A stretch of DNA of 17,625 nt from a bacterium (lineage in GTDB: Bacteria > Myxococcota_A > Bradymonadia > UBA7976 > UBA1532), in contig JAUHVS010000037.1 in NCBI GenBank assembly GCA_030424955.1, positions 1 through 17,625 of the forward strand, in the 5' to 3' direction. A program made the position numbers and the translations under genes. Of this stretch, positions 1 through 8,432 are shown in pieces (the stretch's first letter is position 1; each line of letters opens with the position of its first letter). A model generated the notes under the pieces. That model made no database searches. It worked only from the letters and a program-made list of their open reading frames with translations, and had not been told where the DNA came from.

Positions 1-1
1 C

Positions 2-445
2 CTGACCCTGTTCACCGGGCCGGGCGAGGCGTTCCCCGAGACCATGGGCGGCGGCTACCCGGGCAAGGGCAGCGTGTGGAACCCGGTGGTGGGCGACGTG
101 CAGCGCCACCGCGTGGACTACCTGTGCGGGGCCGACGGCCTGCCCGTCGAGGGCGGCGACCAGCCCTGCATCGTCAAGCCCGACCAGACCGCGCCGCCCG
201 ACTGGAGCAACACCCCGGACGGCCCCTACGTGTACGCGCGGGTGCCCGGCACGCTGCCCTTCTACATCGGGCTGGGCGGCGACTTCCTGGGCTACATGGT
301 GCCGGCCTACGACTACGTGGCGGGGCCGCCGCTGACCTCGGCGCCGGGGGACCACTACGAGGAGACCAACTCGGTGGGCGGCGACATCAACCAGGACTGG
401 GAGCGCTTCCTGGACCTCGCCATCGAGCAGATCCGCGACATGTGA
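2..445 (+). CDS. C-terminal part of a probable neutral-ceramidase-like secreted hydrolase (5' end outside window)
   Basis: The frame is open from base 2 to a TGA at 443-445, giving about 147 residues with no start of its own, so this is the tail of a longer gene. The visible part starts LTLFTGPGEAFPE, and later has GLGGDFLGYMVPAYDY followed by HYEETNSVG. An 'LPGE-x-F-x-E' stretch, then a 'G-x-D-x-x-GY-x-x-P-x-x-Y' stretch and a 'HYEE' element, resembles the end of the conserved region of neutral/alkaline ceramidase-type proteins, which cleave the amide bond of ceramides and are usually exported. That family call is from memory of the motif order and is tentative; the catalytic region lies outside the window. 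Two cysteines (in YLCG and PCIV) could form a disulfide, in keeping with export. The next gene, on the same strand, starts 135 bp downstream after two hairpins, so co-transcription is uncertain. Confidence 0.5.
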   Translation: MTLFTGPGEAFPETMGGGYPGKGSVWNPVVGDVQRHRVDYLCGADGLPVEGGDQPCIVKPDQTAPPDWSNTPDGPYVYARVPGTLPFYIGLGGDFLGYMVPAYDYVAGPPLTSAPGDHYEETNSVGGDINQDWERFLDLAIEQIRDM

Positions 446-492
446 CCTGCGTGTCCCATGTGGCCGCGGGGTCCGAGACGCAGCGTGTCACA

Positions 493-536
493 GGGGCGCG
501 CAGCCCCGCAGCGCCTGGGGCCAAAGCGGTTGGCCC
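493..536. repeat. Two tandem perfect inverted repeats (hairpins), possible terminator region
   Basis: Two perfect inverted repeats lie 10 bases apart after the stop codon at 445. The first pairs GGGGC (493-497) with GCCCC (503-507) around a 5-base loop. The second pairs GGGCCAA (518-524) with TTGGCCC (530-536) around a 5-base loop. Neither is followed by a T-run, so they are not classical intrinsic terminators. They could protect the upstream mRNA end, act in termination another way, or serve as a binding site in the leader of the protease gene at 581. Confidence 0.45.
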
Positions 537-580
537 GGATCGTGAAATGTCTCCCTGGCAGACCACCTGGGGAGAAGCTG

Positions 581-1777
<1,197 letters not shown>

Positions 1778-1807
1778 GGGGCCGCGCGGCGAGGGGGCCC
1801 GCGCCCC
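1778..1807. terminator. Imperfect GC hairpin between convergent genes
   Basis: Directly after the protease stop codon, GGGGC (1778-1782) and GCG (1784-1786) can pair with CGC (1800-1802) and GCCCC (1803-1807), with one bulged C and a 13-base loop. It occupies most of the 40-bp gap between the convergent protease and tspO genes, so it could act on transcripts from either side. There is no T-run and any GC-rich stretch folds easily, so this is weak. Confidence 0.25.
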
Positions 1808-1817
1808 AGCGCGCCCG

Positions 1818-2315
1818 TCAGGGGTTCAGGGCGAGCAGGCTGCCGTTGAGCACGGTGGCGAAGCTCACCCAGGCCAGGTAGGGCGCCAGCATCCAGGCCG
1901 CCGGCCGGTCCAGCGGCCAGAAGCGCCGCAGCGTCCAGGCGATGGCCGCGGCCATCACCACGATGATCCCCAGGGCCGCCGCGAGCTGCTCGGCGCCGAA
2001 GAACACCGGCGTCCAGACGGCGTTGAGGGCCAGCTGCACGCCGAACCAGGTCAGCGCGCCCCGCGCCGCGGGGGCCTGGGCCCCGTCCCGGGCGCCCACG
2101 CGCCACACCCGCCACGCCGCCAGCCCCATCAGCGTGTACAGGGTGGTCCACACGGGCGCGAACACCCACGACGGCGGGTTGAAGGGCGGCTTGACCAGCC
2201 CCGCGTACCAGCTCCCCTGGCCGGGGTCGGTCACCAGCGCGCCGGCGACGCCGGCGGCCTGGCACAGCAGCACCAGCCCCACCGCCACGGCGGCGGACTT
2301 CCTCTTGGACGGCAT
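1818..2315 (-). CDS. tspO: TspO/MBR family tryptophan-rich membrane protein
   Basis: This is a 165-aa five-helix membrane protein of the TspO/MBR (peripheral benzodiazepine receptor) family. Members bind porphyrins and other hydrophobic ligands and are linked to tetrapyrrole handling and stress responses. The family signature is clear: WYAGLVKPPFNPPSWVFAPV at 36-55 followed by WTTLYTLMG at 56-64, LNAVWTPVFFG at 97-107, and APYLAWVSFATVLN at 144-157, which corresponds to the ligand/cholesterol-recognition end of helix 5. Length is typical. The ATG start has GGGAG about nine bases upstream, and the Lys/Arg-rich N-terminus (MPSKRK) fits a cytoplasmic end. It lies 153 bp downstream of the large kinase gene on the same strand, so it may be co-transcribed or have its own promoter in that gap. 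It converges on the protease gene. Confidence 0.96.
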   Translation of the reverse strand: MPSKRKSAAVAVGLVLLCQAAGVAGALVTDPGQGSWYAGLVKPPFNPPSWVFAPVWTTLYTLMGLAAWRVWRVGARDGAQAPAARGALTWFGVQLALNAVWTPVFFGAEQLAAALGIIVVMAAAIAWTLRRFWPLDRPAAWMLAPYLAWVSFATVLNGSLLALNP

Positions 2316-2447
2316 CAGATCTCGCTCCCAATCCCGCGCACCGCGCGCGCGTGTGTGGCCAGACGGTCCGTCGACGGGCCCACCCGGTCGAGGGCGCTCG
2401 TCGAGGCGCCGCGCCGACGGGATGTCTGGCGGGGGGCGGGGGTCGCG

Positions 2448-2461
2448 GCCCCTCGCGGGGC
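2448..2461. terminator. Short perfect GC hairpin after the kinase gene
   Basis: GCCCC (2448-2452) pairs with GGGGC (2457-2461) around a 4-base loop, 7 bases beyond the kinase stop codon on the minus strand. The stem is only 5 bp and no T-run follows, so a role in ending or protecting the kinase mRNA is only possible. The rest of the 153-bp kinase-tspO gap shows nothing recognisable besides an alternating CG tract near 2340. Confidence 0.25.
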
Positions 2462-2468
2462 GCCGGGG

Positions 2469-5400
2469 CTAGCCCTGGACGGCGCGGGCCTCGGGGGGCA
2501 GGGCTGAGCCCGCCTCATCCAGGAGCGCGGCGGCCTCGTCGCGCAGGGCGTCGTCGTCGCCCTCGCCCTGCAGCTCCCGGGCGGTGGCGAGCAGCAGCAG
2601 CACCAGGGCCTCGAGCTGGGCGTGGTCGAAGTGCCCCGGGGACGCCGAGGACAGCCCGGTGAGCTGGGCCTCGGCGGCCTCGGTGTTGCCCTCCACCAGA
2701 CACACGATGGCGTCGATGACGCTCAGCCAGTCGGTGGGCGACGGCAGCGCGCGCTCCAGGGCGGCGCGGGCCTGGCGCAGCACCTTGGCCGCCGGGGCGG
2801 CGTCGAGGCTCGCCTGCCACAGGCGCAGGGCGCGCACGGCGCAGATGCGCGCGTGCAGCAGGGCGAAGGCGCGGGCGGTCTCGCGCCGCGCGAGGAAGGG
2901 GCGCAGCACCTCGTCGCGGCGCAGGGCGTGCAGGCCCTGCTCGGCGGCCATCAGATCCCCGCTGGAGAAGGCGGCCAGGGCGCGGCACAGGGCCTGCTCC
3001 ACGTGGGGCAGGGCCTGGGGGGTGGGCGGCAGGCTGCGGGCGGCCTCATCGAGCAGGCGCTGGGCGGCGTTGGGCTCGCCGGCCTCGATGTGCACCCGGG
3101 CCTGGAGCACGCAGGCGCGGGCGCGCAGGCCCAGCAGGCCGCGGCGGCGGGCGTCCACCACCAGGGTGCGCCCGGCGGCGCGGGCGGCGTCCACCCGGCC
3201 GCGCTCCAGGGCGACCTCGGCCAGATCCAGGCGCAGGCGCAGGCCGCCCAGGTCGTGGGCGGCCAGGTGCTCGGCCCGGGGGAGCGCGGCGCGCAGGGCG
3301 GCGTCGGCCTCGGCGAAGCGCCCCTGGGCGCGCAGCACGGCGCCCCGAGCGATGGCGAAGGAGACGTGGCGGGTGTCGGCCTCGCCGATGCCGTAGGCCT
3401 CGACGGAGTCCACCAGCCGCTGGGCCTCGTTGAGCGCGCGGCGGCTGTGGGTGCCGGCCAGCAGCCGGCCGCGGATCAGCCGCGCCGTGCGGGTGTCGCT
3501 CTCGCCCAGCATCTGCTCGGCGCGGCCGGGATCGAGGGGCAGCAGCAGGTCCGCCAGGGGCACCTGGGCGTTGCCCGGCAGGTCGTGGGCGGCGCGGGCG
3601 AAGTCGGCCAGGTTGCCGGCCATGAGGTAGAGCTGGCAGCGCCGGGCGCGCCAGCGCAGGCCCTCTTCCGGAGACAGGTTGGCGACGTCCTCCAGGGCGG
3701 TGGCGGCGGCCAGGTAGCGGCCGGCCAGGGCCAGGCTGTCGGCCATGAGCACCAGCAGCTTCACCTGGTCGTCGTGGTCCCGGGCGTCGCTCAGGGCGAG
3801 GCTCAGCAGATCGGCCGCGCGGGCGTGGGCGTTGCGCTCCCGGGCGCGCAGGGCCTCGGCGCGGGCGAAGGCCGCCGCGTGCTGGGGCTGGCCGGCCTGC
3901 TGCCAGTGGTAGCGCAGATCGAAGGCCGAGCCGTCCTCGACCTGGAAGGCCCGCGCGAGGCGCAGGTGCAGGGTGCGGGTGGCGTCGGGGTCCATGCCCT
4001 GCTTGGCCACCTGCATCAGGCGGGTGTGCACGGGCACGGCGTCCAGGTGGCCCTCGATGTCGACCTCGGTGCGCACCAGATCGACGGCGTCCAGCGCCTG
4101 CAGGGCGGCGTACAGGCCATCGGCGCCCAGGTCGCAGGCGCGCTCCAGCACCCGCCCCGACACCGGGCGCGGGCACAGGCAGATGGCGCCGAGCACCTGC
4201 TGGGCGTCGGGGCTCAGCCCCTCGATGCGCCGGGCGACGGCCTCCTCGAAGGTGGGCGCCGCGCCGTCGGGCTCGCGGGCGAGCTGCGCCACCATCTCGG
4301 CGACGAACAGGGGCACGCCGCCCGTCTGCTCGTGCACGTGATCGGCGATCCAGTTGGGGGCGGCGGGCACCACGGCGGTGAGCAGCTGGCGGGTCTCGTC
4401 GGGCTCGAAGGGCTCCACCAGCAGGCGCTGGGCCCGGGGGTGGCCCATCACCAGCTCCAGGAAGGCCGAGATGCGGCTGGGGCGCTGGACGGCGGCGCCG
4501 CGCACGGTGAGCAGCAGCAGGATCGGGGGCAGGCCGCCGCCGGCCATGAGCTCCTCGAGGGCGTCGAGGGTGGCCTCGTCGGCCAGGTGCAGGTGCTCGA
4601 CGCACACCACCAGCAGGCGCTTCTCGGCCAGGCCCGCCAGCAGGATGCGCAGCCCGAGGCCGGGGCGCTCGCCCGGCTCGCCGTGCTGGTCCACCGGCAG
4701 CAGCTCGCCCAGGAAGGTGAAGCCGTTGATGAGGCCGCCGCGGATGTGGCTGGGCATGCGCCGCATGAGCCGCGCCGTCTGCTTGCGGTAGGCCTCGGCC
4801 AGCCGCTCCACCACGGTGTCGAGGCCGCGCAAGGGCACGTGATCGCGGTGCACGCAGGCGCCGGTGAAGGCGCTGGCGGCGTAGATGGGGGCCTCGCGGG
4901 AGAAGTGGTCCACCAGGGCGGTCTTGCCCGAGCCGCCCGGCCCGTCGATGACCACGATGCGGCCCTCGCCCTGGCGCACGTCCTCGAGCTGGTCGTACAG
5001 GAAGCGCCGGGGCCCGCGGCGGCCCACGAAGTCGAAGGCGCGGGGCCCGAACAGGCTGGCCTCTTCGCCCAGCGCCTCGAGCACCTCGACGGCCGACGGG
5101 CGGTCCTCGCGGTTCTTGTGCAGCAGGTCGAGGCACACGGCGGCGAGCTGGGGGTCGGTGGCGGGCACCCGCGGCAGGATGTCGGGCGGCGGCTGGCTGC
5201 GGTGGGCCTCGATGACCGTCGCGCTCTCGCCCTCGAAGGGGGGCGTGCCCACCAGCAGCTCGTAGAGCACCACGCCGGCGGCGTACAGGTCGGTGGCGGC
5301 GTCCACGTCGCTGCTGTGGCTCTGCTCGGGGCTGAAGTAGGTGCTGGTGCCGAACACCTGGCTGAGGCTCTGGCCCTCTTTGCCGGGCAGGGTCTCTTTG

Positions 5401-5894
5401 ACGATGCCGAAGTCCACCAGCTTGACGGTGCCGCCGTGGTCGACGAGCACGTTGCTGGGCTTGATGTCGCGGTGGATGCAGCCGTTGTCGTGCAGGTAGG
5501 CCAGGGCGCGCATGAGCCCCACGAAGGCCTGGCGCACGCGGATGAGCCGCTGGGGCTCGCAGAGCACGGCGGGATCGGTCATCACCCGGTTGTGCCCGTT
5601 GACCCACACGTACAGGTCGGCGCCCTCGATGAGCTCCATGGTGAAGAAGTAGCAGCCGGCCTCGACGTGCAGGTCGTGCAGCTTCACCAGGTTGGGGTGG
5701 TTGAGCCGGGCGACGGCGCGGAACTCGCGCTTGAAGTAGTGCAGCGCGCGGGGGTAGGTGAACTTCAGGATCTTGAGGGCCAGCTCACGCCGGGTCACCG
5801 GGTCCCACACCCGGTAGACATCGCCCATGCCACCGCCCCCGACGGTGCTGCGCACCTCGTAGCGTCCGATGGTCTTCGGCAACTCGCCTGCCAC
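2469..5894 (-). CDS. Ser/Thr protein kinase fused to a STAND-type ATPase and helical-repeat tail (PknK-like layout)
   Basis: This 1141-aa cytoplasmic signalling protein starts at a GTG at 5894, because GGGGGGAC lies just upstream and the kinase domain begins at once (GRYEV at residue 10). The earlier in-frame ATG at 5966 lacks such a site. The kinase domain (about 11-275) has a Gly loop (VGGGGMGDVY), Lys41 (ALKIL), Glu57, catalytic HRDIKPSN at 141-148 (Asp143), DFG at 161-163, and a FSPEQ variant of the APE segment, so it looks active. An AAA_16/STAND ATPase follows from about 285, with Walker A GPGGSGKT at 318-325. The Walker B equivalent LLVVCVEHLHLAD (427-439) has Glu433-His434 where this family usually has two acidic Asp residues. 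The rest (about 700-1141) is Ala/Leu/Arg-rich helical repeat of TPR type (VLRAQGRFAEADAALRAA is a typical unit), probably a sensor or partner-binding platform. No membrane segment is seen. This domain order is common in myxobacteria; the signal and substrates are unknown. tspO lies downstream. Confidence 0.93.
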   Translation of the reverse strand: MAGELPKTIGRYEVRSTVGGGGMGDVYRVWDPVTRRELALKILKFTYPRALHYFKREFRAVARLNHPNLVKLHDLHVEAGCYFFTMELIEGADLYVWVNGHNRVMTDPAVLCEPQRLIRVRQAFVGLMRALAYLHDNGCIHRDIKPSNVLVDHGGTVKLVDFGIVKETLPGKEGQSLSQVFGTSTYFSPEQSHSSDVDAATDLYAAGVVLYELLVGTPPFEGESATVIEAHRSQPPPDILPRVPATDPQLAAVCLDLLHKNREDRPSAVEVLEALGEEASLFGPRAFDFVGRRGPRRFLYDQLEDVRQGEGRIVVIDGPGGSGKTALVDHFSREAPIYAASAFTGACVHRDHVPLRGLDTVVERLAEAYRKQTARLMRRMPSHIRGGLINGFTFLGELLPVDQHGEPGERPGLGLRILLAGLAEKRLLVVCVEHLHLADEATLDALEELMAGGGLPPILLLLTVRGAAVQRPSRISAFLELVMGHPRAQRLLVEPFEPDETRQLLTAVVPAAPNWIADHVHEQTGGVPLFVAEMVAQLAREPDGAAPTFEEAVARRIEGLSPDAQQVLGAICLCPRPVSGRVLERACDLGADGLYAALQALDAVDLVRTEVDIEGHLDAVPVHTRLMQVAKQGMDPDATRTLHLRLARAFQVEDGSAFDLRYHWQQAGQPQHAAAFARAEALRARERNAHARAADLLSLALSDARDHDDQVKLLVLMADSLALAGRYLAAATALEDVANLSPEEGLRWRARRCQLYLMAGNLADFARAAHDLPGNAQVPLADLLLPLDPGRAEQMLGESDTRTARLIRGRLLAGTHSRRALNEAQRLVDSVEAYGIGEADTRHVSFAIARGAVLRAQGRFAEADAALRAALPRAEHLAAHDLGGLRLRLDLAEVALERGRVDAARAAGRTLVVDARRRGLLGLRARACVLQARVHIEAGEPNAAQRLLDEAARSLPPTPQALPHVEQALCRALAAFSSGDLMAAEQGLHALRRDEVLRPFLARRETARAFALLHARICAVRALRLWQASLDAAPAAKVLRQARAALERALPSPTDWLSVIDAIVCLVEGNTEAAEAQLTGLSSASPGHFDHAQLEALVLLLLATARELQGEGDDDALRDEAAALLDEAGSALPPEARAVQG

Positions 5895-5917
5895 GCTGTC
5901 CCCCCGCGATCGCGCCC

Positions 5918-5947
5918 AGCATACTCCGGGGGGACCAGGGGCACCAA
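5918..5947 (-). promoter_or_regulatory. Possible sigma70-like promoter for the kinase gene
   Basis: Reading the minus strand, TTGGTG (5947-5942) and TATGCT (5923-5918) are separated by 18 bases. They match the consensus -35 and -10 at three and four of six positions. Transcription would begin near 5911, leaving about 17 bases before the GTG start, enough to include the GGGGGGAC ribosome site. TATGCT is a local A/T-rich spot in a very GC-rich setting. No clear matching promoter is visible on the plus strand for the divergent gene at 6071. Confidence 0.3.
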
Positions 5948-6070
5948 CTGCGCCGTTTCTTACCACCCGACGGGACGCCGTGCGCGGTGGGGCCGGCGGC
6001 GGCGTCGGTTGTCACCGCGCGCCCGGCCGGGCAGCCTGCGGGCCGAGTGGCCCACTCACAGGAGGCAGCG

Positions 6071-6928
6071 GTGTCCCAGCTCGATGACTTTGAGAGCGTC
6101 TTCCGCGCCGCGGTGCGGGCGGTGTACGCGCCGAGCCCGGTGACCCTGGCGCGGGTGCTGGTGGTGACGGATCTGCAGGCCGTGCGCGCCGACGCCTACG
6201 GCGATCGCGCCCGCACCTTCCTGGCGGGGGCCCTGGGCAGCCGGCCGGTGCGCTGGCGCGTGACCAGCGCCGAAGAGGCCGTCACGGTGGGCGATCTGCT
6301 GGCGCTGGTGGACAGCGAGCGCCCCGACCTGGTGGTGACCTACCGCAACCTGCACAGCAGCGCGTGGCGCTGGCCCTACACCCTGGGGGATCACGTCGAG
6401 GTGCTCACCCAGGTCACCGACGTGCCCGTGCTGCTGCTGCCTCGGCCCGAGCACAGCGCCCTGGAGACCGGCGTGGCCCACACCGACACCGTGATGGCGG
6501 TGACCGACCACCTGGCGGGCTCGCCGCGGCTCATCGACTGGGCGGTGGCGTTGACCCACGACAGCGGCCACCTGTGGCTGGCCCACGTCGAGGACGCCAC
6601 GGTGCTCGCGCGCTACCTCGACATCATCGGCAAGCTGCCTGGCATCGACACCCAGGCCGCCGGCGAGGCGATCCCCGCGCGGCTGCGCAAGGAGGCCACC
6701 GACTACATCGAGTCGGTGCGCGGCGTGCTCGCCGCCAGCCACCGTGAGCTGGACGTGCGCGCGGTGGTCACCGAGGGGCGCCACCTGGCGGTCTACAAGG
6801 GGCTCGTGACCGATCACGGGGTGGATCTGCTCGTGTTCGACACCAAGGACGACGCGCAGGTGGCCATGCACGGGCTGGCCTACCCGCTGGCGGTGGAGCT
6901 GCGCGGCACCCCGCTGTTGATGCTGTGA
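6071..6928 (+). CDS. Tandem universal-stress-protein-like (UspA fold) protein
   Basis: This 285-aa protein starts at the GTG at 6071, which has a strong AGGAGG site seven bases upstream. Earlier in-frame GTGs give a low-complexity extension. It looks like two UspA-type alpha/beta domains in a row. The first runs about residues 24-125 (ARVLVVTD strand, PDLVVTYRN, then a helix leading to DVPVLLLP), the second about 138-285 (TVMAVTD, GHLWLAHVED, VDLLVFDTK, then a helix leading to RGTPLLML). The last strand of each half (VPVLLL, TPLLML) matches the family's 'CPVLVV' end. The usual nucleotide-binding G-x2-G-x9-G-S/T motif is not evident in either half, so ATP binding is doubtful. The next gene, a permease, starts 76 bp on with a tiny reading frame between, so the protein may regulate that transporter; this is inferred from position only. 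Confidence 0.78.
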   Translation: MSQLDDFESVFRAAVRAVYAPSPVTLARVLVVTDLQAVRADAYGDRARTFLAGALGSRPVRWRVTSAEEAVTVGDLLALVDSERPDLVVTYRNLHSSAWRWPYTLGDHVEVLTQVTDVPVLLLPRPEHSALETGVAHTDTVMAVTDHLAGSPRLIDWAVALTHDSGHLWLAHVEDATVLARYLDIIGKLPGIDTQAAGEAIPARLRKEATDYIESVRGVLAASHRELDVRAVVTEGRHLAVYKGLVTDHGVDLLVFDTKDDAQVAMHGLAYPLAVELRGTPLLML

Positions 6929-6939
6929 GGGGGCCCGCC

Positions 6940-7008
6940 GTGACCGAGCCCGCGCCGACCGTGCCCACGCTGATCCACGCGGCTGTGACCGAGGAGGCCC
7001 TGTCTTGA
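6940..7008 (+). other. Possible 22-codon leader reading frame overlapping the permease start
   Basis: A GTG at 6940 preceded by GAGGGGG opens a 22-codon frame (MTEPAPTVPTLIH...) that ends at TGA 7006-7008. The permease TTG start is 7005-7007, so stop and start share bases in TTGA, an arrangement typical of translational coupling. The peptide resembles no family I know. It may be a coupling leader, the residue of a decayed gene end, or chance. Confidence 0.25.
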
Positions 7009-8408
7009 CCCCGCTGCTCGCGAGCCCCGAGGCGGCCGCCCACGCCCACCCCGTGCCGCTGTGGACCACGCTGGTCTTCGCGGCGGTGCTGCTGGGCCTG
7101 ATCGGCTGCCTGGCCTTCGAAGAGAAGATCCACGCGAAGAAGTCGGTGATCGCCGGCGCCTTCGCGGTGCTGAGCCTGCTGCTGGGCGCGGCCTTCGACC
7201 TGCTGCCCGTGGGCCCGGTGGTCAACGTGTTCGGCGAGGCGCTGGCGGTGCCGGTCTACGTGCAGGGCGTGGACTGGAGCGTCATCGCCATCATCCTGGG
7301 CTCCAGCGTGTTCGTGGACGTGGTCAGCCGCACGGGCCTGTTCACCTGGATCGCCCTCAAGCTCACCAAGCGCTCGGGCGGCGATCCGCTGAAGCTGCTG
7401 TGGTCGTATGGCCTGATGACGGTGGTGTTCAGCGCGGTGCTCAACAACGTGACCGCCATGATCATCGTGGGCAGCCTGAGCGCGGTGTCGCTGGAGCGCC
7501 TGGGCCGCCGGGACCGGCTGCTGGGGTTCCTGGTGGTCGAGGGCCTGCTGACCAACGTGGGGGGCCTGCTGACCCTCATCAGCTCGGTGCCGAACATCAT
7601 CGTGGGCACCACGGCGGGCATCGGCTTCGGGGCCTTCCTCGCCGCGGCCGCGCCCTTCGTGGTGTTGGCCACCGGGCTCACGCTCTGGATGGGCGCGCGG
7701 CTGTTCAAGGTCGAGGGCCTGGCCACCGAGGCGGCGCGGGCGGCCGCGGAGGCCCAGGTGGCGGCCTTCGACGAGAACGACGGCGTGCCCTCGCGGGGCG
7801 GCTTCATCTTCGGGGCGGTGATCACCGGGCTGTTCATCGGCACCATCGCCTTCGCCTCGGTGATCCCGTGGGTGAAGGCCCTGGGCATGGGCTACGTGGC
7901 CCTGGGCTTCGCGGTGGTGGTCATCACCCGCCACAAGGCCAACCCCAAGGCCTTCTACGAGGCCGTCGACTGGGACCTCATCGGCTTCTTCGTGGCGCTG
8001 TTCATGGTGATCAACGTCATGGAGCACGCGCAGGTGCTGGGGCTCATCGGCCAGGGGCTGGCGTGGATGATCGGCCTGGGCGAGACCCTGGGCGGCGGGC
8101 TGCTGCTGCTGGCGTCGGCGGGCTTCAGCTCCGTGACCGACAACATCCCGCTGGCGGCGATGCTCGCCAAGATCCTCGGCGCGCTGGGCACGCCGAGCGA
8201 CTCGCCGCTGTGGTGGTCGGTGATCTTCGGGGCGAACCTGGGCGGCAACCTCACCCCCATCGGCAGCGCCTCGACGCTGGTGGCGGTGACCATCATCCAC
8301 AAGAACAAGCTGCCCATGAGCTTCGCGGGCTTCGTGAAGCTCGCGCTGCCCTTCGCGCTGATGCAGCTGGCCCTGGCCACGGTCTACGTGCTGCTGGTGC
8401 TGCGGTAG
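7005..8408 (+). CDS. ArsB/NhaD/P-protein-type ion permease (ion transporter superfamily)
   Basis: This 467-aa polytopic inner-membrane permease starts at a TTG at 7005, supported by GAGGAGG seven bases upstream and an N-terminus leading into the first helix at residue 20. About 11-12 hydrophobic segments are visible, with a loop at about 231-265 between halves. The two halves are related: VDWSVIAIILG at 89-99 with TGLF (110-113) in the first, and VDWDLIGFFVALFMVINVME at 321-340 in the second. Matching half-helix motifs are NNVT (147-150) and SSVTDN (375-380), then SSVPN (193-197) and GGNLTPIGS (413-421). This is the layout of ArsB, NhaD, SLC13/CitM and OCA2 P-protein transporters, which move anions, arsenite or exchange Na+/H+. 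The first-half D-N and G-D-P-P-N motifs common in ArsB/P-type members are changed to N-N and S-S-V-P-N, so the substrate cannot be assigned. No ars genes are nearby. Probably in one operon with the Usp-like gene. Confidence 0.88.
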   Translation: MTPLLASPEAAAHAHPVPLWTTLVFAAVLLGLIGCLAFEEKIHAKKSVIAGAFAVLSLLLGAAFDLLPVGPVVNVFGEALAVPVYVQGVDWSVIAIILGSSVFVDVVSRTGLFTWIALKLTKRSGGDPLKLLWSYGLMTVVFSAVLNNVTAMIIVGSLSAVSLERLGRRDRLLGFLVVEGLLTNVGGLLTLISSVPNIIVGTTAGIGFGAFLAAAAPFVVLATGLTLWMGARLFKVEGLATEAARAAAEAQVAAFDENDGVPSRGGFIFGAVITGLFIGTIAFASVIPWVKALGMGYVALGFAVVVITRHKANPKAFYEAVDWDLIGFFVALFMVINVMEHAQVLGLIGQGLAWMIGLGETLGGGLLLLASAGFSSVTDNIPLAAMLAKILGALGTPSDSPLWWSVIFGANLGGNLTPIGSASTLVAVTIIHKNKLPMSFAGFVKLALPFALMQLALATVYVLLVLR

Positions 8409-8432
8409 CCCCCCTTCACGGGGCGCAGGCCC

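Noticed and set aside
2622..6143. An unbroken plus-strand frame of about 1170 codons opposite the kinase gene
   Set aside because: It is antisense to a clear kinase-ATPase coding sequence. Its translation is Gly/Gln/Ala/His-rich without domains, as expected from mirror frames of very GC-rich codon use.
6768..8300. Long minus-strand frame opposite the permease
   Set aside because: Its product is rich in His, Gln, Arg and Asp, as mirrored codons of a membrane protein give. The plus-strand permease has paired family motifs.
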